Below, piece after piece: positions 51,001 to 62,781 of a DNA stretch of 64,000 nt. Below the pieces are notes generated by a model, which saw only the letters and a program-made list of their open reading frames with translations, did not search any database and had not been told where the DNA came from. The stretch lies in NCBI RefSeq assembly GCF_964204865.1, contig NC_135250.1:10912001-10976000 (forward strand), given 5' to 3'. Position numbers and translations under genes: made by a program. Numbering within the stretch: position 1 is the first letter of the stretch; every line of letters starts with the position of its first letter. The DNA comes from Styela clava. Its lineage: Eukaryota; Chordata; Ascidiacea; Stolidobranchia; Styelidae.

Positions 51001-54000
51001 TAAAGATTTTGATTAATAATATCTTCAATAATGTCATATCTGCTCGAGGTTAATTAAAACTTCGGATGATGAGTGGTGGATGATAAACAACAAACCTTGC
51101 AGGAAATTCCCAGCAGTTTCAGAATTTTAAGTGATATATATTATTTGACATTGACAAGAACCTTCTTTTGAAACGATACACATTCATAGAATCAAATTTT
51201 GAAGTAATCACCTTGAGGCAGAGGACAATCAATATTATGGAATTTTTCTAAACACACTAAAAAGTCAAGTGCGTTTTCGTTTGCTTCGTTAATACTTAAC
51301 AATATTTCACTCACAACTCACGTCTCCCCTATTGTCAACTCAAAGCATATTTATGTAACTTTTGCTTCTTCATTTCAATCGCTTTTGATGTCATTTATTA
51401 TGCAAACATTAAATTTAAACTACGGAAATGCAAAAATTGTTTTGAAATTGCTCACAAATTTCTCGACCTCAGGGTATGTTATTAGGCCAAAATATAAACT
51501 AAACAACCATAAACATTATTCGTGAGTGGAAACTTTCTTGTTCCTGATTGGGGTTAGCCATGACAATCTATATTCATTGTTTACTCGCAGGAACATTTAC
51601 CATTTTGGTGGTTTGTACAGATTTAAACGTTTTTGTTTTCATCGTTTTCGTTGAGTGATGATCCATTGTTGTAATGAAAGAAAAACTAAAAATTCGACAG
51701 AAAAGAGAATTTCGACGCACAAACTTTTAGGCGATAGTTATCAAAATTTGAAAAAGGATGATTATAATGTTCACGCTTTATCACCCAATCCGCTTATCTT
51801 TTGTTGTCTCGTAGTAACTATAGCACCAAAATTGTACACAGAGGGGGAGGTTAATAGATAACCCAACAAAGCACGAGATTAACCGCCGCTATTTCTGTTT
51901 CTTATATATATCTCTCTACATAGTATTCGGAACAAAAAACCCAAAATAATTCAGCACACAAACCCTATAATAACCTTACATCGCTCATATTACATTTTGT
52001 ACCAATTTTTTCACGCTCTATCAATTTCGTAATTGCTCGGCGACTGTAGTATTCAATTTAATATTAAATTGGAACTTTTTGAGCCATGTGGAGAGGAATT
52101 ATAGAGTACTTTTCGCTTTGTGATACAACAATTGATCACGCCATTCGCCCGCTCACGACAATTAAGTTAAGCCTAATGCCTATATTCCCGGGTAGTGTTT
52201 GCGTTTTATTTCCTACTGGAACAAATATGGAATCTTATATTAAGAATTTCAAGATGGTTCAATACATGGCTGAAAAGTAAATTCTTTTCTCTCTCACACA
52301 ATAAAATATCTCAATCACATTGTTAGTAAATTTGTGACCAGTATAAATGACAAGAAAAATAATTGAGAAAAACGAATCAAACCTGAATTCAGAAACAAGA
52401 AAGCAAGCAATACCAAAAGGAGGTTTAAAACAAAATTCAAATAAAATGCTTCTGCTAAAATATGGTACACGTTTACTCACCTGAAGACTGTTAAAAACTA
52501 CTAATCCAAGAAGAAAACTGAAAATTCGGGTAAATTATGTTCGCTGAATAAGCAGAGAATTTTTGTTTTCCACAGTATAATTATTAAAAGAGATTTCGAG
52601 GTTGACTATCAAATTATTCATCAGATGCAGTCATATCAAAGTGTACCGCCAAGCCGAATATGCCGAGTGTGATTTGTTGTATTAGACTACGTTTTGTGAT
52701 GCAGATACAGTATTGCGTCTTCTCCCAAAATCATGTACTTGTCGGTATTAGTGTGCATACATCGAAGATGATCTTTAGTTCATTTGTACGAATGGGGATT
52801 CGTTATGCCAAGGTATATCACACGGACAACCTCTTGTATTAGGCAAATTCTTATTATACTCAACTATAGAATAATAGACATTGGACAGATTTTTGCAAAT
52901 ATCGTTATGCGTTATGAGTAAGCATAATATGACAACGTTAAATGAAGTGTACATGTGGTAAATCGATTGATAGCTTAGAAAATGAATTCATATACATTAT
53001 ACTCCATCAAGTAAAATCCATTAATAAACTGAGATGTGCTTATGTCTTTATTTCTTAGTTTATATGACTTAAATTGATGTTTCAATTAGACATTTACTTT
53101 TATATGAAACAATTGTATTAAAGACAAAATAAAAGATGTGTCCTGGACAGAATCTAATGACAATTATATAAAACCTAAATTGAAATGGAGAAAAATATTA
53201 TAGACACGGATCACGGATACGTATCCTTATTTTTGTCAGAGTTTGTATTATATTGAAAAATAAACAATACCCAAAAAATAACTACATCGTTTGTCCGAAA
53301 TAAAATTATCACATATATGGTTTGGTAAAATTACCATCAATGTCATCCCTTTAAGCACGAGCTTTAATGACAGTTGAATGTCACCAAGGCGTAAGCAACA
53401 GCAATTTCATTACAAATTTAATACTGTGTAGCGACTGGATTTTCCATCATTTACTAAAATCGTCATAGTACATGTATACTCCTAATCGTTGGAAAATACT
53501 AATGGGCCTTTTATAAGCCTCATGAAAGTACCAATTTCCTTCGATCGTCAAAATATTTCTTCGTTCTAGTATTTTATTGTTCACCAACTGCTTTAAGGTT
53601 AAAGCAAATATTTTTCTTGCGCTTATTTCCAGATGTAACGCTTCAAAGTGAAACTAGTATTATTGACTTGAACGAAATGTAAAATATTCTAATATTGATC
53701 GTTTCAAAAATTAAATAATTCCGCTCAGTTGAGCATTTAGCATACAAGTAGAATATATATTTGAACTTTTTTCTATAGCCTTGATTTACTTAGCCTCAAC
53801 AGTGTAAACATAAGTGCACCAGGATCCATTTAAAGGTTCAATGAATCAATTATTTTCAATTCGGTGACTGCGTATCATTTCAACTAGCTTTTATGGCAAT
53901 ATGTACGTACGTTTTATTACTTGTTGTGAAATTTACATTTGTAATTCTCTAACTGGGATTTTATTCAGTAAGCGTAGATATTGGAGTCAGTCATTAGTTT

Positions 54001-54808
54001 ATTTTTACACACGCCGAAAATACACATTGCATATACATGCTCACGTTATGGCTTATCAAATTAGTGTATAGTTTAAGATGGCTAGGCACTTAAAAACTAT
54101 ATTGTGTACACCGAAGTTAGAAGTATTTTGATTAAATGACTCAAAATATCCTTTCATGCCCGTCTAAGACTGTAAAATACTTCTGTATTCTGCGACTGTT
54201 AATAAACTTTAGTGCCAAAAGGCGTTGTGCCCAGGATTGAGATAAATCGTAACTACTTTTGAAGTTTTGTCATTGTTTCAAACGTAGAAATAATGCTGTG
54301 AACTATATGGTAAAATTATTCATAAACGTCATTGTGATACTAATCACAGCTTAGGTTTTATGTTGCTATAATCTTTCTTCTTATTCAGTGACGTGAATAT
54401 GTATATACAATAAGGTTAAACAACCAAAAAAAAACAAGAACAAGGTAAATGAAAAACATGACTAATTTATTGAACATTGAATAACAGGAAATATCAGAAT
54501 CTTCTTGTTGTTTTTGTAAGTCGACCGGGATAAAACAACATGGCATATGTAAAAAATAGTCAACAATAAACTAACGGTAAAAATCGCGTATCATCAGCAA
54601 TGCCGAAAGTTCGTAACCGATACCCACAGGACGTGGTGAGGTGCTTCAAAGGTCTTTTCCTTAATTTCATAACAGTACAGCGTAAAGGTGTCACACCTCA
54701 GTAATACAACACACTCATGCGGTTTTATTTTCAAATGTGGTCAAGTAAAGATCATCGATGAGGAGATGGTAGGTTTATAGTTATTAGTCTGATAATAGAA
54801 AATCGGAC
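51001..54808. other. gene-poor spacer
   Basis: About 3.8 kb without a supported gene. A 64-codon frame at 52086-52280 ends beside a possible donor but has no acceptor or family match. No transposon termini found. Confidence 0.4.
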
Positions 54809-54910
54809 CTCCTGAAGTATGCTCACCAAGATGGCGCACAACCTGAACTCAGGTTGTGTACCAGGTTAGGGTTCAGGTTGTGAGACATCTTGGTGCGCAT
54901 ACTTCAGGAG
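54809..54910. repeat. foldback MITE family M, copy 3
   Basis: CTCCTGAAGTATGCTCACCA on the left faces TGGTGCGCATACTTCAGGAG on the right, with AACCTGAACTCAGGTTGTG at the centre as in copy 2. Confidence 0.88.
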
Positions 54911-55659
54911 TACCGTATTTTCTCAATCAAAAGGTGAGATATTCAAACGGTATAAAAATTAAGTTTAGTACTCTTTTTGAGGCTGTCAAGAAACAAAACT
55001 ATATATTCGTTGGTATCTTTTTGTTAGAAATATATAGCAAAACCAGTTATGAATTGTGTTTTAGAATACCTATATATTTGTAAATCAGAAAATTCGAAAT
55101 GTTTTTCCAACCTAAGGTGCAACTGCAAACTTCGTTTAAAATACGATCGTTTTTGCAAAATAAAATCTTGTGATGTTCAATTCTATCATAGCAGATATCT
55201 AAAGTTTTTCTCTTTTTTGACTAAATATAATAGTATAATACAGTCGCAGATATACATCTTTTTATGTTTTGGCCAAAAATAAAACTTACGGTACCTATAA
55301 TAATTCTATGCTTTGTTTATTCTAATCATTTACGCAATGCTGGCCACCTTCTCTCGAGACCCAGAACATGTCACTGATTTTGATATATATTTACACTGCT
55401 CAGGAGCCTAAGAATATTCAGTCCAGTAGTCTATACTTCAACTTCTGGTTAAACACTAAATATCATTTACAAATAAAATTATATTCAATTGTCAAAAAAT
55501 TGTACGAGATGAAGTTGTTAAAATCTGAAAATATTTTAAATTGTGAATTGAAAACACGGTTAATTAATTAATGCGAGTTCTTACTTTTAAATATCCTTAG
55601 TTTGGTATTAGCAATATACTCTATATATGAATGAACCGAACTAATATTATAAATTGAGA
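54911..55659. other. 5' flank of intelectin B
   Basis: AT-rich, no supported exon; open frames are chance-length. It should include the intelectin B promoter, but no clear element stands out. Confidence 0.4.
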
Positions 55660-58600
55660 ATGAATGAAGCGTACGAGCTTGAATACAACGACACATATGA
55701 AACTGCAATCCGTTACGAGAATCAACGAGGTAAGACCCCATTAAATTTTATTTGTTCTTTTAGGCAAGATTGTAAGTTTGACCTTCAAACGTCGGTTTCT
55801 GGTTTCAACCTATGCAGGCTACATGTGAGTTCACAAAACGCACGACAGGGCCAAATATTGCACGACAATGTTTAGTTGTTCAGTTTAATGAGGGATTGTT
55901 ATTGCGCAGAGTTTCCGAATATGATTGACATGTTCTCATTTTACGATATCATCAAAACAAATTAACCAACATGAATAGCTTGATTGATAATAACACATTT
56001 GTGTGGCTTCTGTTTAGAGCGAAATTATTGTTCTTAGCATTTCGGAAATTCGTATAATACTTAGAGGGTTCAAGCTTACACCGTGGGATTTTTCAGGTCC
56101 AGTGAGAGCGAGACCTATTCAGACAAGTTCTATAGATCCCCAAAAAGAAATTCCTGTTAAAACTGAAAACAAAAACGTGAAAACTACCAACCTCTATGTC
56201 TCTGTTTGTATTGGATTTGCACTGCTGGCCGGAATGCTTATTGTTGTCATCGTACAGCAAAATAAACATTACCAGGTATTGCACATTATATTTTGCATAT
56301 ATATATCATATCACGTTGCCAATTGCAATTAACCTTGTGTCTGTGAATCATTTCCTCCTATTATGAAAGAAAATATCACTCAACCAATTGAAGTATTGTA
56401 TAATATTATACATCAACCCGATTTTAAACTTATGTAAAACATTTTATATTTTCACAACATTTATTCTAATTCAATCCAGGAAAGCGGTCTTAAAACTACT
56501 ACTACTGTTCAGCAAACAACAGCTCCTAGCAGCAGATTTGCTAGATCTTGTCTTGACTTAAAAAACCAAGGAATCCAAGTAGATGGAATTTTCACAATCA
56601 AACCGGATAACAATTCAGAAATACAGGTTGAAATTGTTCACGAAATTTGTTTTTGATTAGTCGAAATGGTTGAAATTAAATTGTGATTAAGGTATACTTT
56701 TCTCGAATACAATAGCCTTATTTTGCAGGCATATTGCGATATGTCAACTGACGGTGGAGGATGGACTTTAGTAGCAAGTGTTCACGAGGATGATATTGAA
56801 ACAAAATGTGGATCTGATGATTTCTGGTCAAGCTATGTTCCTGAAAACCAACAAGCTCACGCAGGTGTGAGCAACTGGGAAAATGAAAACGTTTTTGGGG
56901 AGATAAATAAATGTACAAGCAGTGATTATAAAAACTCGGCTTACTTTTCGCTTAATGTAAGTTTATTTTTCATAAAACGAGGTCCACACTATATGATACA
57001 CTATATAGATATTTCATATATTGAATTAGATTCACAATAACCTCTAGTGGGCGTGGCGTAACAATTTTCGACGTCATAGTTACGTAATAAGGTCCGCCAA
57101 AATATACTCGTCCAAAACGCTCAAACGTTCACCCGAAATCGAGCAAGCTCTCGTTACATCGTCGCAACGTGATCGTAGCGATTGGTTAGTCATTAGTCAG
57201 GGTCACCAACCTTTTCGAGGCCGAGGGCTACTTTTTGGGTGCAGATTGAGCTGCGGGCTACCAGTTCAATGTACACTTCTGAAAAAGTCAGTTGCCCGAT
57301 TAAGCTTCAATTATTGGTATAATTACTGGTATTTAGTGAAGTAGAGACACTAATAAGCTTTAGGATTCTTCAGGGAATCAAACGATTATCACAACGTAGC
57401 AGATACATTTTTATCAATGACGCTTGCATTTCTAAACTGAGTGTTTTCAAATTGATTTTCAACACTCTGCGCAAGTTTAAGATGAAATGTACTTAACAGT
57501 TATACTATCAAATGTTGCAGAGTATCATACTCCGACGTGTAACTTGACACTGTAACTCTGAGCAAGTCTTGCAGATTTTCATCAGTGAGACGTGTTCCGT
57601 GTTTGTTCCTGGTGGAATGAGTCGCGGCGCTGTGGCCCATCGTGTAAAGCGATAGGTTCGCAGGTTAGAATTCCATGCGGGGATAGTTATGTACTAAAGG
57701 ATTGTTGGACTCCTCGACGCCGTAGGGTGGTTCACATAACCGCTGGCCGATTACGGCTTCATTCGCCATCAAGTCCATGCATCCGCAAACAAATAACTAA
57801 CTAATCTCATACCCGACATGGACTGGTAACTGGGCGAGAGGCCGTGGTCGTCATATGGTTGAGTCGTCTTATCGGCTATCTTCTCCCCCGGGATAAATAT
57901 GTAAATCTTCTCCTATCCTGAGTTTATGTCAAAAATGTTGATTCACAAAGATAGGTTGAACCAAACGATGGTCTCGTAAAATAGGATTGCTGTATGATTT
58001 GAATCGCGAGCTTTTTCTGCCCGTACTGCGCTGTCCAGTGGATAGATTGCGTGACAAGATGTGAAATATCTCTTCGCTTTGCCGTCGCTACGATCGCTCC
58101 AGTAATGAGACACACGCAGGCTTTTTTCATGGTGGTAAAAATGATTTCATTGTGAAAATGATGAGTTTTTCATCGCTTTTCTGCCATTTTACTTTGGAAT
58201 CAATAATTGTATTATTGCTGCTCCACAAACCAACGGACAAGAAAAAGTGCGGGTTCGTGGAAAGTGATATCGGTGTGATGTCATAATTGGAAGAGCGTAA
58301 ATTGACCCGTCACATTACTGAGGTCAAACAAAAATAAGGTTGATGGTTACAAATATTAATATAGTGTCATTTCCAGTTCCCATATGTGATTTATACTAAA
58401 ATAGCAGGACAAAATTTAATTGATCTAGCTTACTTATAAGAGCCGTTATTAAGCTTAGTTTGGAACAGACCGGCGGGCGACTCATATGATCTTCGCGGGC
58501 GACTTGGTGCCCGCGGGCAACGCGTTGGTGACCCCTGCATTAGTGAGTTCGTTATCGCTGGCGCAGATGCCACTTTGGACGATCTGGCTGTACTTTGGCA

Positions 58601-61600
58601 GGATATATGACGCAGAAAACGTTGCGTACCGATAGAGCATTTTAGCCTATTTTATCACAGCTATTTCTAGACAATTTTTGATTACTGCCATTAAACTACA
58701 ACTCCTAAGAAGGCAAGAGGATGATTGACTTATTTGATTCATACTCAAATTTCGGAATCTTGACCGAAAACTAACGAATAGCATTCAAAATCGCGAAAGC
58801 TAGGTATTGTTTGAAACCACAACCAAAAATTTGTCCGAGTGACAAAAGTGCCTGAGCGGATGCTTAAGGGTTCATTGTTACGTCACTTTTTGCATCTTGC
58901 TGATTGGCCAATGTCACGAAATGAACAAGGTAGTCGATGCTCAGTGAAACATCCCTTGGAAAACAATTCGCCATTTTTTCGTGTTATTGCGGGCCTTAGC
59001 GCATCATCCTCTGCCGTTTTTGGCTGCCGGTGAAAACTGAAACAACAATAAAAGTGGTCACCGGTAAAGCCATAATTTGTATATACAGAAGTAATATGTT
59101 AATAATCATACATATAGCTTATTTCTGAACAACAGTATGCAGGTAAACAATATCTGGATGATATTCTTAGGCTTCGGACGTTATGATGTGGCAAACTCTG
59201 GAAGGATCGTCCGTTGCGCATATGAAAGAAAATTCCACTTTAAGATACAGAACAAACAATAAGTTCATGACAAACTACGGAGGAAATCTAAAATATCTAT
59301 ATGAAAATCATTTACCATTGAAAATTACTTCAGGTGGGGAAAATATATTCATTACACAGGTTTTATTAATTACAATTTTTAATTATAACTTGAGAGCGTA
59401 AGTGGAATGACTTATATTTTGCAGATCAATTTTCTGTTTCACTTTTTATATACAATCTAAATAAATAGACATTATGATACTTTAGAAAAGAGAACAGCAA
59501 AATTGCTAGATGCTTTGGTGAATAAAGCTGATGAAATGAAGTCGAAAATTCCTGATTGGTATGAATACACGTACTCCAACACGTACCAAATATCAAACTC
59601 AATGCTGTACAACTCATATGGAAATCTGGTGATATTATATTCACTGCATTCTACAATCGGTTTATAAATCGTTTGTAAAATAATAATACTTCATTGAACT
59701 TCTTAGTCATTTTAAATAGTCTGGGTATTCGAATATATTTGAGTGCTATATGTAGTGTGAATATTTTTTAACAATACAAAACAGCTCAAATGGGAACAAT
59801 AATTAAATCTGGAATTTGTGTAAATTGTCCAGGTGATTCAAATAGTAAACCTTATATGTCATAAAACTGAATTTGGACAAAGAGTTTAACAAACGAGAAC
59901 CTATCGAAGACTTCAAAATTCCAAACTGATAGATATCTACTGAAATGACTTGTGGCTTTTTACCGATAACACATAAAAAAATCGTGTGCTCCAATGGGTC
60001 GAATACAAACTCAATAAAAAAAAAGGCCAATGTTTCAAATCGGTAGCAATAATAGCATAACATTTTTAGTGGCATGAAATAAAAATTGGGACACATTATT
60101 GATAAAACATATAAGAAAATTACAGAAAGGTATGGAAATATTTAGGGTAAGGACGTATTTATATCTTGGCAAACATATTGTTTCCTAATTATCGGTAAAC
60201 TCAAAACAAAACAAAAAAGTTTCCTCAGTAGCTAATGTTTTTATGGGCAGCACAATCTGTAACTGCGTGGACATTTTTGATAGTGAAATAAAACTCGTTT
60301 CATTTCTTTTCTAAATTAGTGCAGCAAACTCTTTAGGCAAGATCAATATTTTATTTTCATAGATAACATTCGCAAGTTCGTACAGATCACAAGGCAACCT
60401 GTTTTATCAAAAGAAATATCGGTAAGTGTCAAACGCTAAGTTAAAGTTACATTTATTTTACAAAAAGTGAACCTGTAAATCGTTTTACTAAATGGTTGTT
60501 GTTCGCTTTTCTTTGCAGCTAATGGGCCTATCGATTTCAACTTGAAGTATCGAAAAAAAGTTAAAGCTGCTAAAAGATTATTACCTTTGCTTTATTGACC
60601 CTACATTTCATCCTAACTATTATGTTTTAATTTATGAAAACGCTCTTCATAAAATAGGGGTACATGCTTTCGTCACGCTTGTCTACTAATCTCTCTATCA
60701 ATAAGCTCATTTAAGTATAAACACCTATATATGTATTATTCGCTGATTATTTGGTTTCTGCGAGACTAACTACTTATGCTTCTTCTATGCTTTTGTGCCG
60801 GTGGATCCGTATGCATATATTGCAGGGATGCTGCAGCAAGAGTAGAAATAACAATCCTATAAGTGATTCAAGAGTCTTGCTGCAGACTAACACAACAATA
60901 TTTCTGTAACGTTTCGTTTGACCAATGTCAGACTTCTTCAGACATACATAGTTCAACTCTAACATGAAAAGCAGTTACATGTATCTTTGGACAATCAGTG
61001 TAAAATTATTTAACATGCGTGACTCCCATAATTTTACACTCATTGTTCAAATATGCATGTAACTGCTTTTCATGTTAGAGTTGAACTATGTATGTCTGAG
61101 GAAGTCTGACCTTGGTCAGAATACTATTACAGATACAGATATTACAGAATACAGATTACTATCGGGCGGAATTTTTTGGACATCAGTATAGTATAGTATT
61201 GAACAATTTGTACACGTCTTTGTTTACTAAAAATAAGTGAACGGCAAAAAGTGGAGATCAAGTTTATCGAACTACCGAAACATCAATTGATATTTCTATG
61301 ACGGAATATATTTTATGTGCAATGTTATACGAAAACAAATATATGGTTCGCTATACTGTACAGTGTACACTATCTTTACCAAAGAAAAATACTTACTAGC
61401 GCTTATTCTTGTTCACAAGCCGCGGACGTGTATTTATTTTATTCCAGTTCAAAATTGTTCTGATCATCACATTCATGTGCAAATCTGTTTATATAAATAA
61501 TTGCAAAAAGAAAGACCCACCTCTATATTTTGGTACGCCTCGTAAATATGTTAAACTGTTAACTGACCGTATTCCTTGTTCAGAGTGAAATATATTTCTC

Positions 61601-62781
61601 CTGAATACGTGTGCATTGGAGGAGTATCTGGAGATGTCAGAAATTATGGTACTTGTGGAGATTTTGCTGGTAAGAAAGTCATGCTTGAGTATATTTCAAT
61701 GTATTGCGTGATCTTTTGAATTCAAATTGGATGATGAAAAATTACCTTTAAATCTAACTGGGCAAAGTTGAATATTGGACACGAAGTCGACCTATGATTG
61801 GCTTCGGAAAATGTTCCTTCTGTTGGGTTTGATTTTTTTGGGGGGGAATATCGATCAACTACGAACTCAGTCGCTAGGCTATTACTTACTATCTCAATCA
61901 TCATTTATTTATCTCAAATTAATTCGATGAATTTTATGGACCCAATATTTCACCCTAAATCTATTTTGCTTTGCGTATATTACGCCACCACTGCGCTATG
62001 CCCGCGATCCGCATTTGTCAAAATTTGTAGAATTTAAGCAGACGAATGCAATATAATGCATGCTGACAAACAAAAATATTGGATTGAAAAATAAAGACAG
62101 TTACTTAAGCAATTTCGTCGTCAAAGCTAACAAGAGAGCAATTTTTTCACAATAACAACAAGAAGAACAACAAAAATACAAAGGAGAATATTAACAACAA
62201 GAACAATTTAACAAAACGAATCGTCTGTCCACTTTGCTTCCAATGATTGCTGATGCGTTTTAACCTCGGATGCAAAATTAAATCGGTACATCTTGAAATA
62301 CAGCTTATTTCACTGGACACGATATATAAAGTGTAGCTATGGATTGTTTTTCTGAATTCTCATTGTTATTGTGAAAATACTCTTATTCTCAATTAATGGA
62401 GCGATCGATCTCAAATAAACGATAGTCACTGTTCCTTTGTGTTCATATATTTGACCACTGCTCTCCCTTTTTAACCATATTTTCTCAAACTTCAATACAG
62501 AAATTGAATAGAAATATATTGTTAATGAGGCAAAAAACCGATGCGCCAAACTGGAAAGACCAAGCTTATTTCGCAACTTTGTGGCTACGCCTGGCGGCTG
62601 TTTATGCAGGGATGGGTTAGTTTTCTTGTTCGGTAAAAAAATAACATTTAAAGTTTGAAATAAACTATTTTTTGTAGGTTGGTCTGGGAAATCCGGTGAC
62701 ACGATTCAGCCATCGATACCATATGGATATGCACATTCCAGAAAAGATATATCCTCTGTTATCCTGATATTTTATCGCTGA
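55660..62781 (+). CDS. intelectin B: paralogue lacking five exons of A (392 aa if exon 7 joins exon 13)
   Basis: Exons: 55660-55729, 56097-56275, 56480-56626, 56729-56956, 59171-59333, 59486-59628, 60363-60421, then 61584-61669 and 62678-62781, numbered 1-7, 13, 14 after A. Phases equal A's throughout. Residues 1-24 repeat A's tail (YELE, TYETAIRYENQ); membrane segment about 55-77. Exons 3-5 encode the N-terminal half of the intelectin domain (RSCLDLKNQGI, GGGWTLVASVHED, RYRTNNKF); the last two encode YVCIGG, CGDFAG and LIFYR. Exons 6-7 match the start of A's inserted segment, but no match to A exons 8-12 is visible in 60422-61583, so the middle of the lectin domain is missing. Exon 7 (phase 2) still joins exon 13 in frame. 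It may encode an altered lectin or be an early pseudogene. A hAT element fills intron 4. Confidence 0.75.
57198..58537. mobile_element. hAT transposon (1340 bp) in intelectin B intron 4
   Basis: Ends CAGGGTCACCAACC and GTTGGTGACCCCTG are inverse with a one-base difference. CATTAGT lies immediately on both sides (57191-57197, 58538-58544), a 7-bp duplication, probably an original 8 bp with one change. GGGCTAC and GCGGGC words repeat near the ends. No transposase; a SINE-like segment is nested inside. Confidence 0.87.
57610..57940 (+). mobile_element. possible tRNA-derived SINE nested in the hAT element
   Basis: TGGCCCATCGTG (about 57630) resembles an A box and GGTTAGAATTCC (about 57663) a B box, spaced as in tRNA genes; a tRNA-unrelated body follows with higher GC than the flanks. 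No clear poly-A tail or flanking duplication seen, so this is tentative. Confidence 0.35.
60920..61117. repeat. palindrome with 90-bp arms
   Basis: Left arm 60920-61009 and right arm 61028-61117 are close inverses (GACCAATGTCAGACTTCTTC against GAAGTCTGACCTTGGTC) around an 18-bp loop. GACCAATGTCAGACTTCTTC with CGTTTCGT just outside resembles sequences common at retroelement termini, but the parent family is not determined. It lies where intelectin B lacks exons found in A. Confidence 0.85.
62105..62245 (-). repeat. dispersed repeat family R, inverted fragment
   Basis: Read on the minus strand it contains AAAGTGGACAGACGATTCG, a GTTCTTGTTGTTAATATT segment and GCTCTCTTGTTAGC, the landmarks of family R. 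It is in the last intron of intelectin B. Confidence 0.55.

Noticed and set aside
52086-52280. 64-codon plus-strand frame ending near a donor
   Set aside because: No acceptor, signal peptide or family similarity; chance length for this composition.
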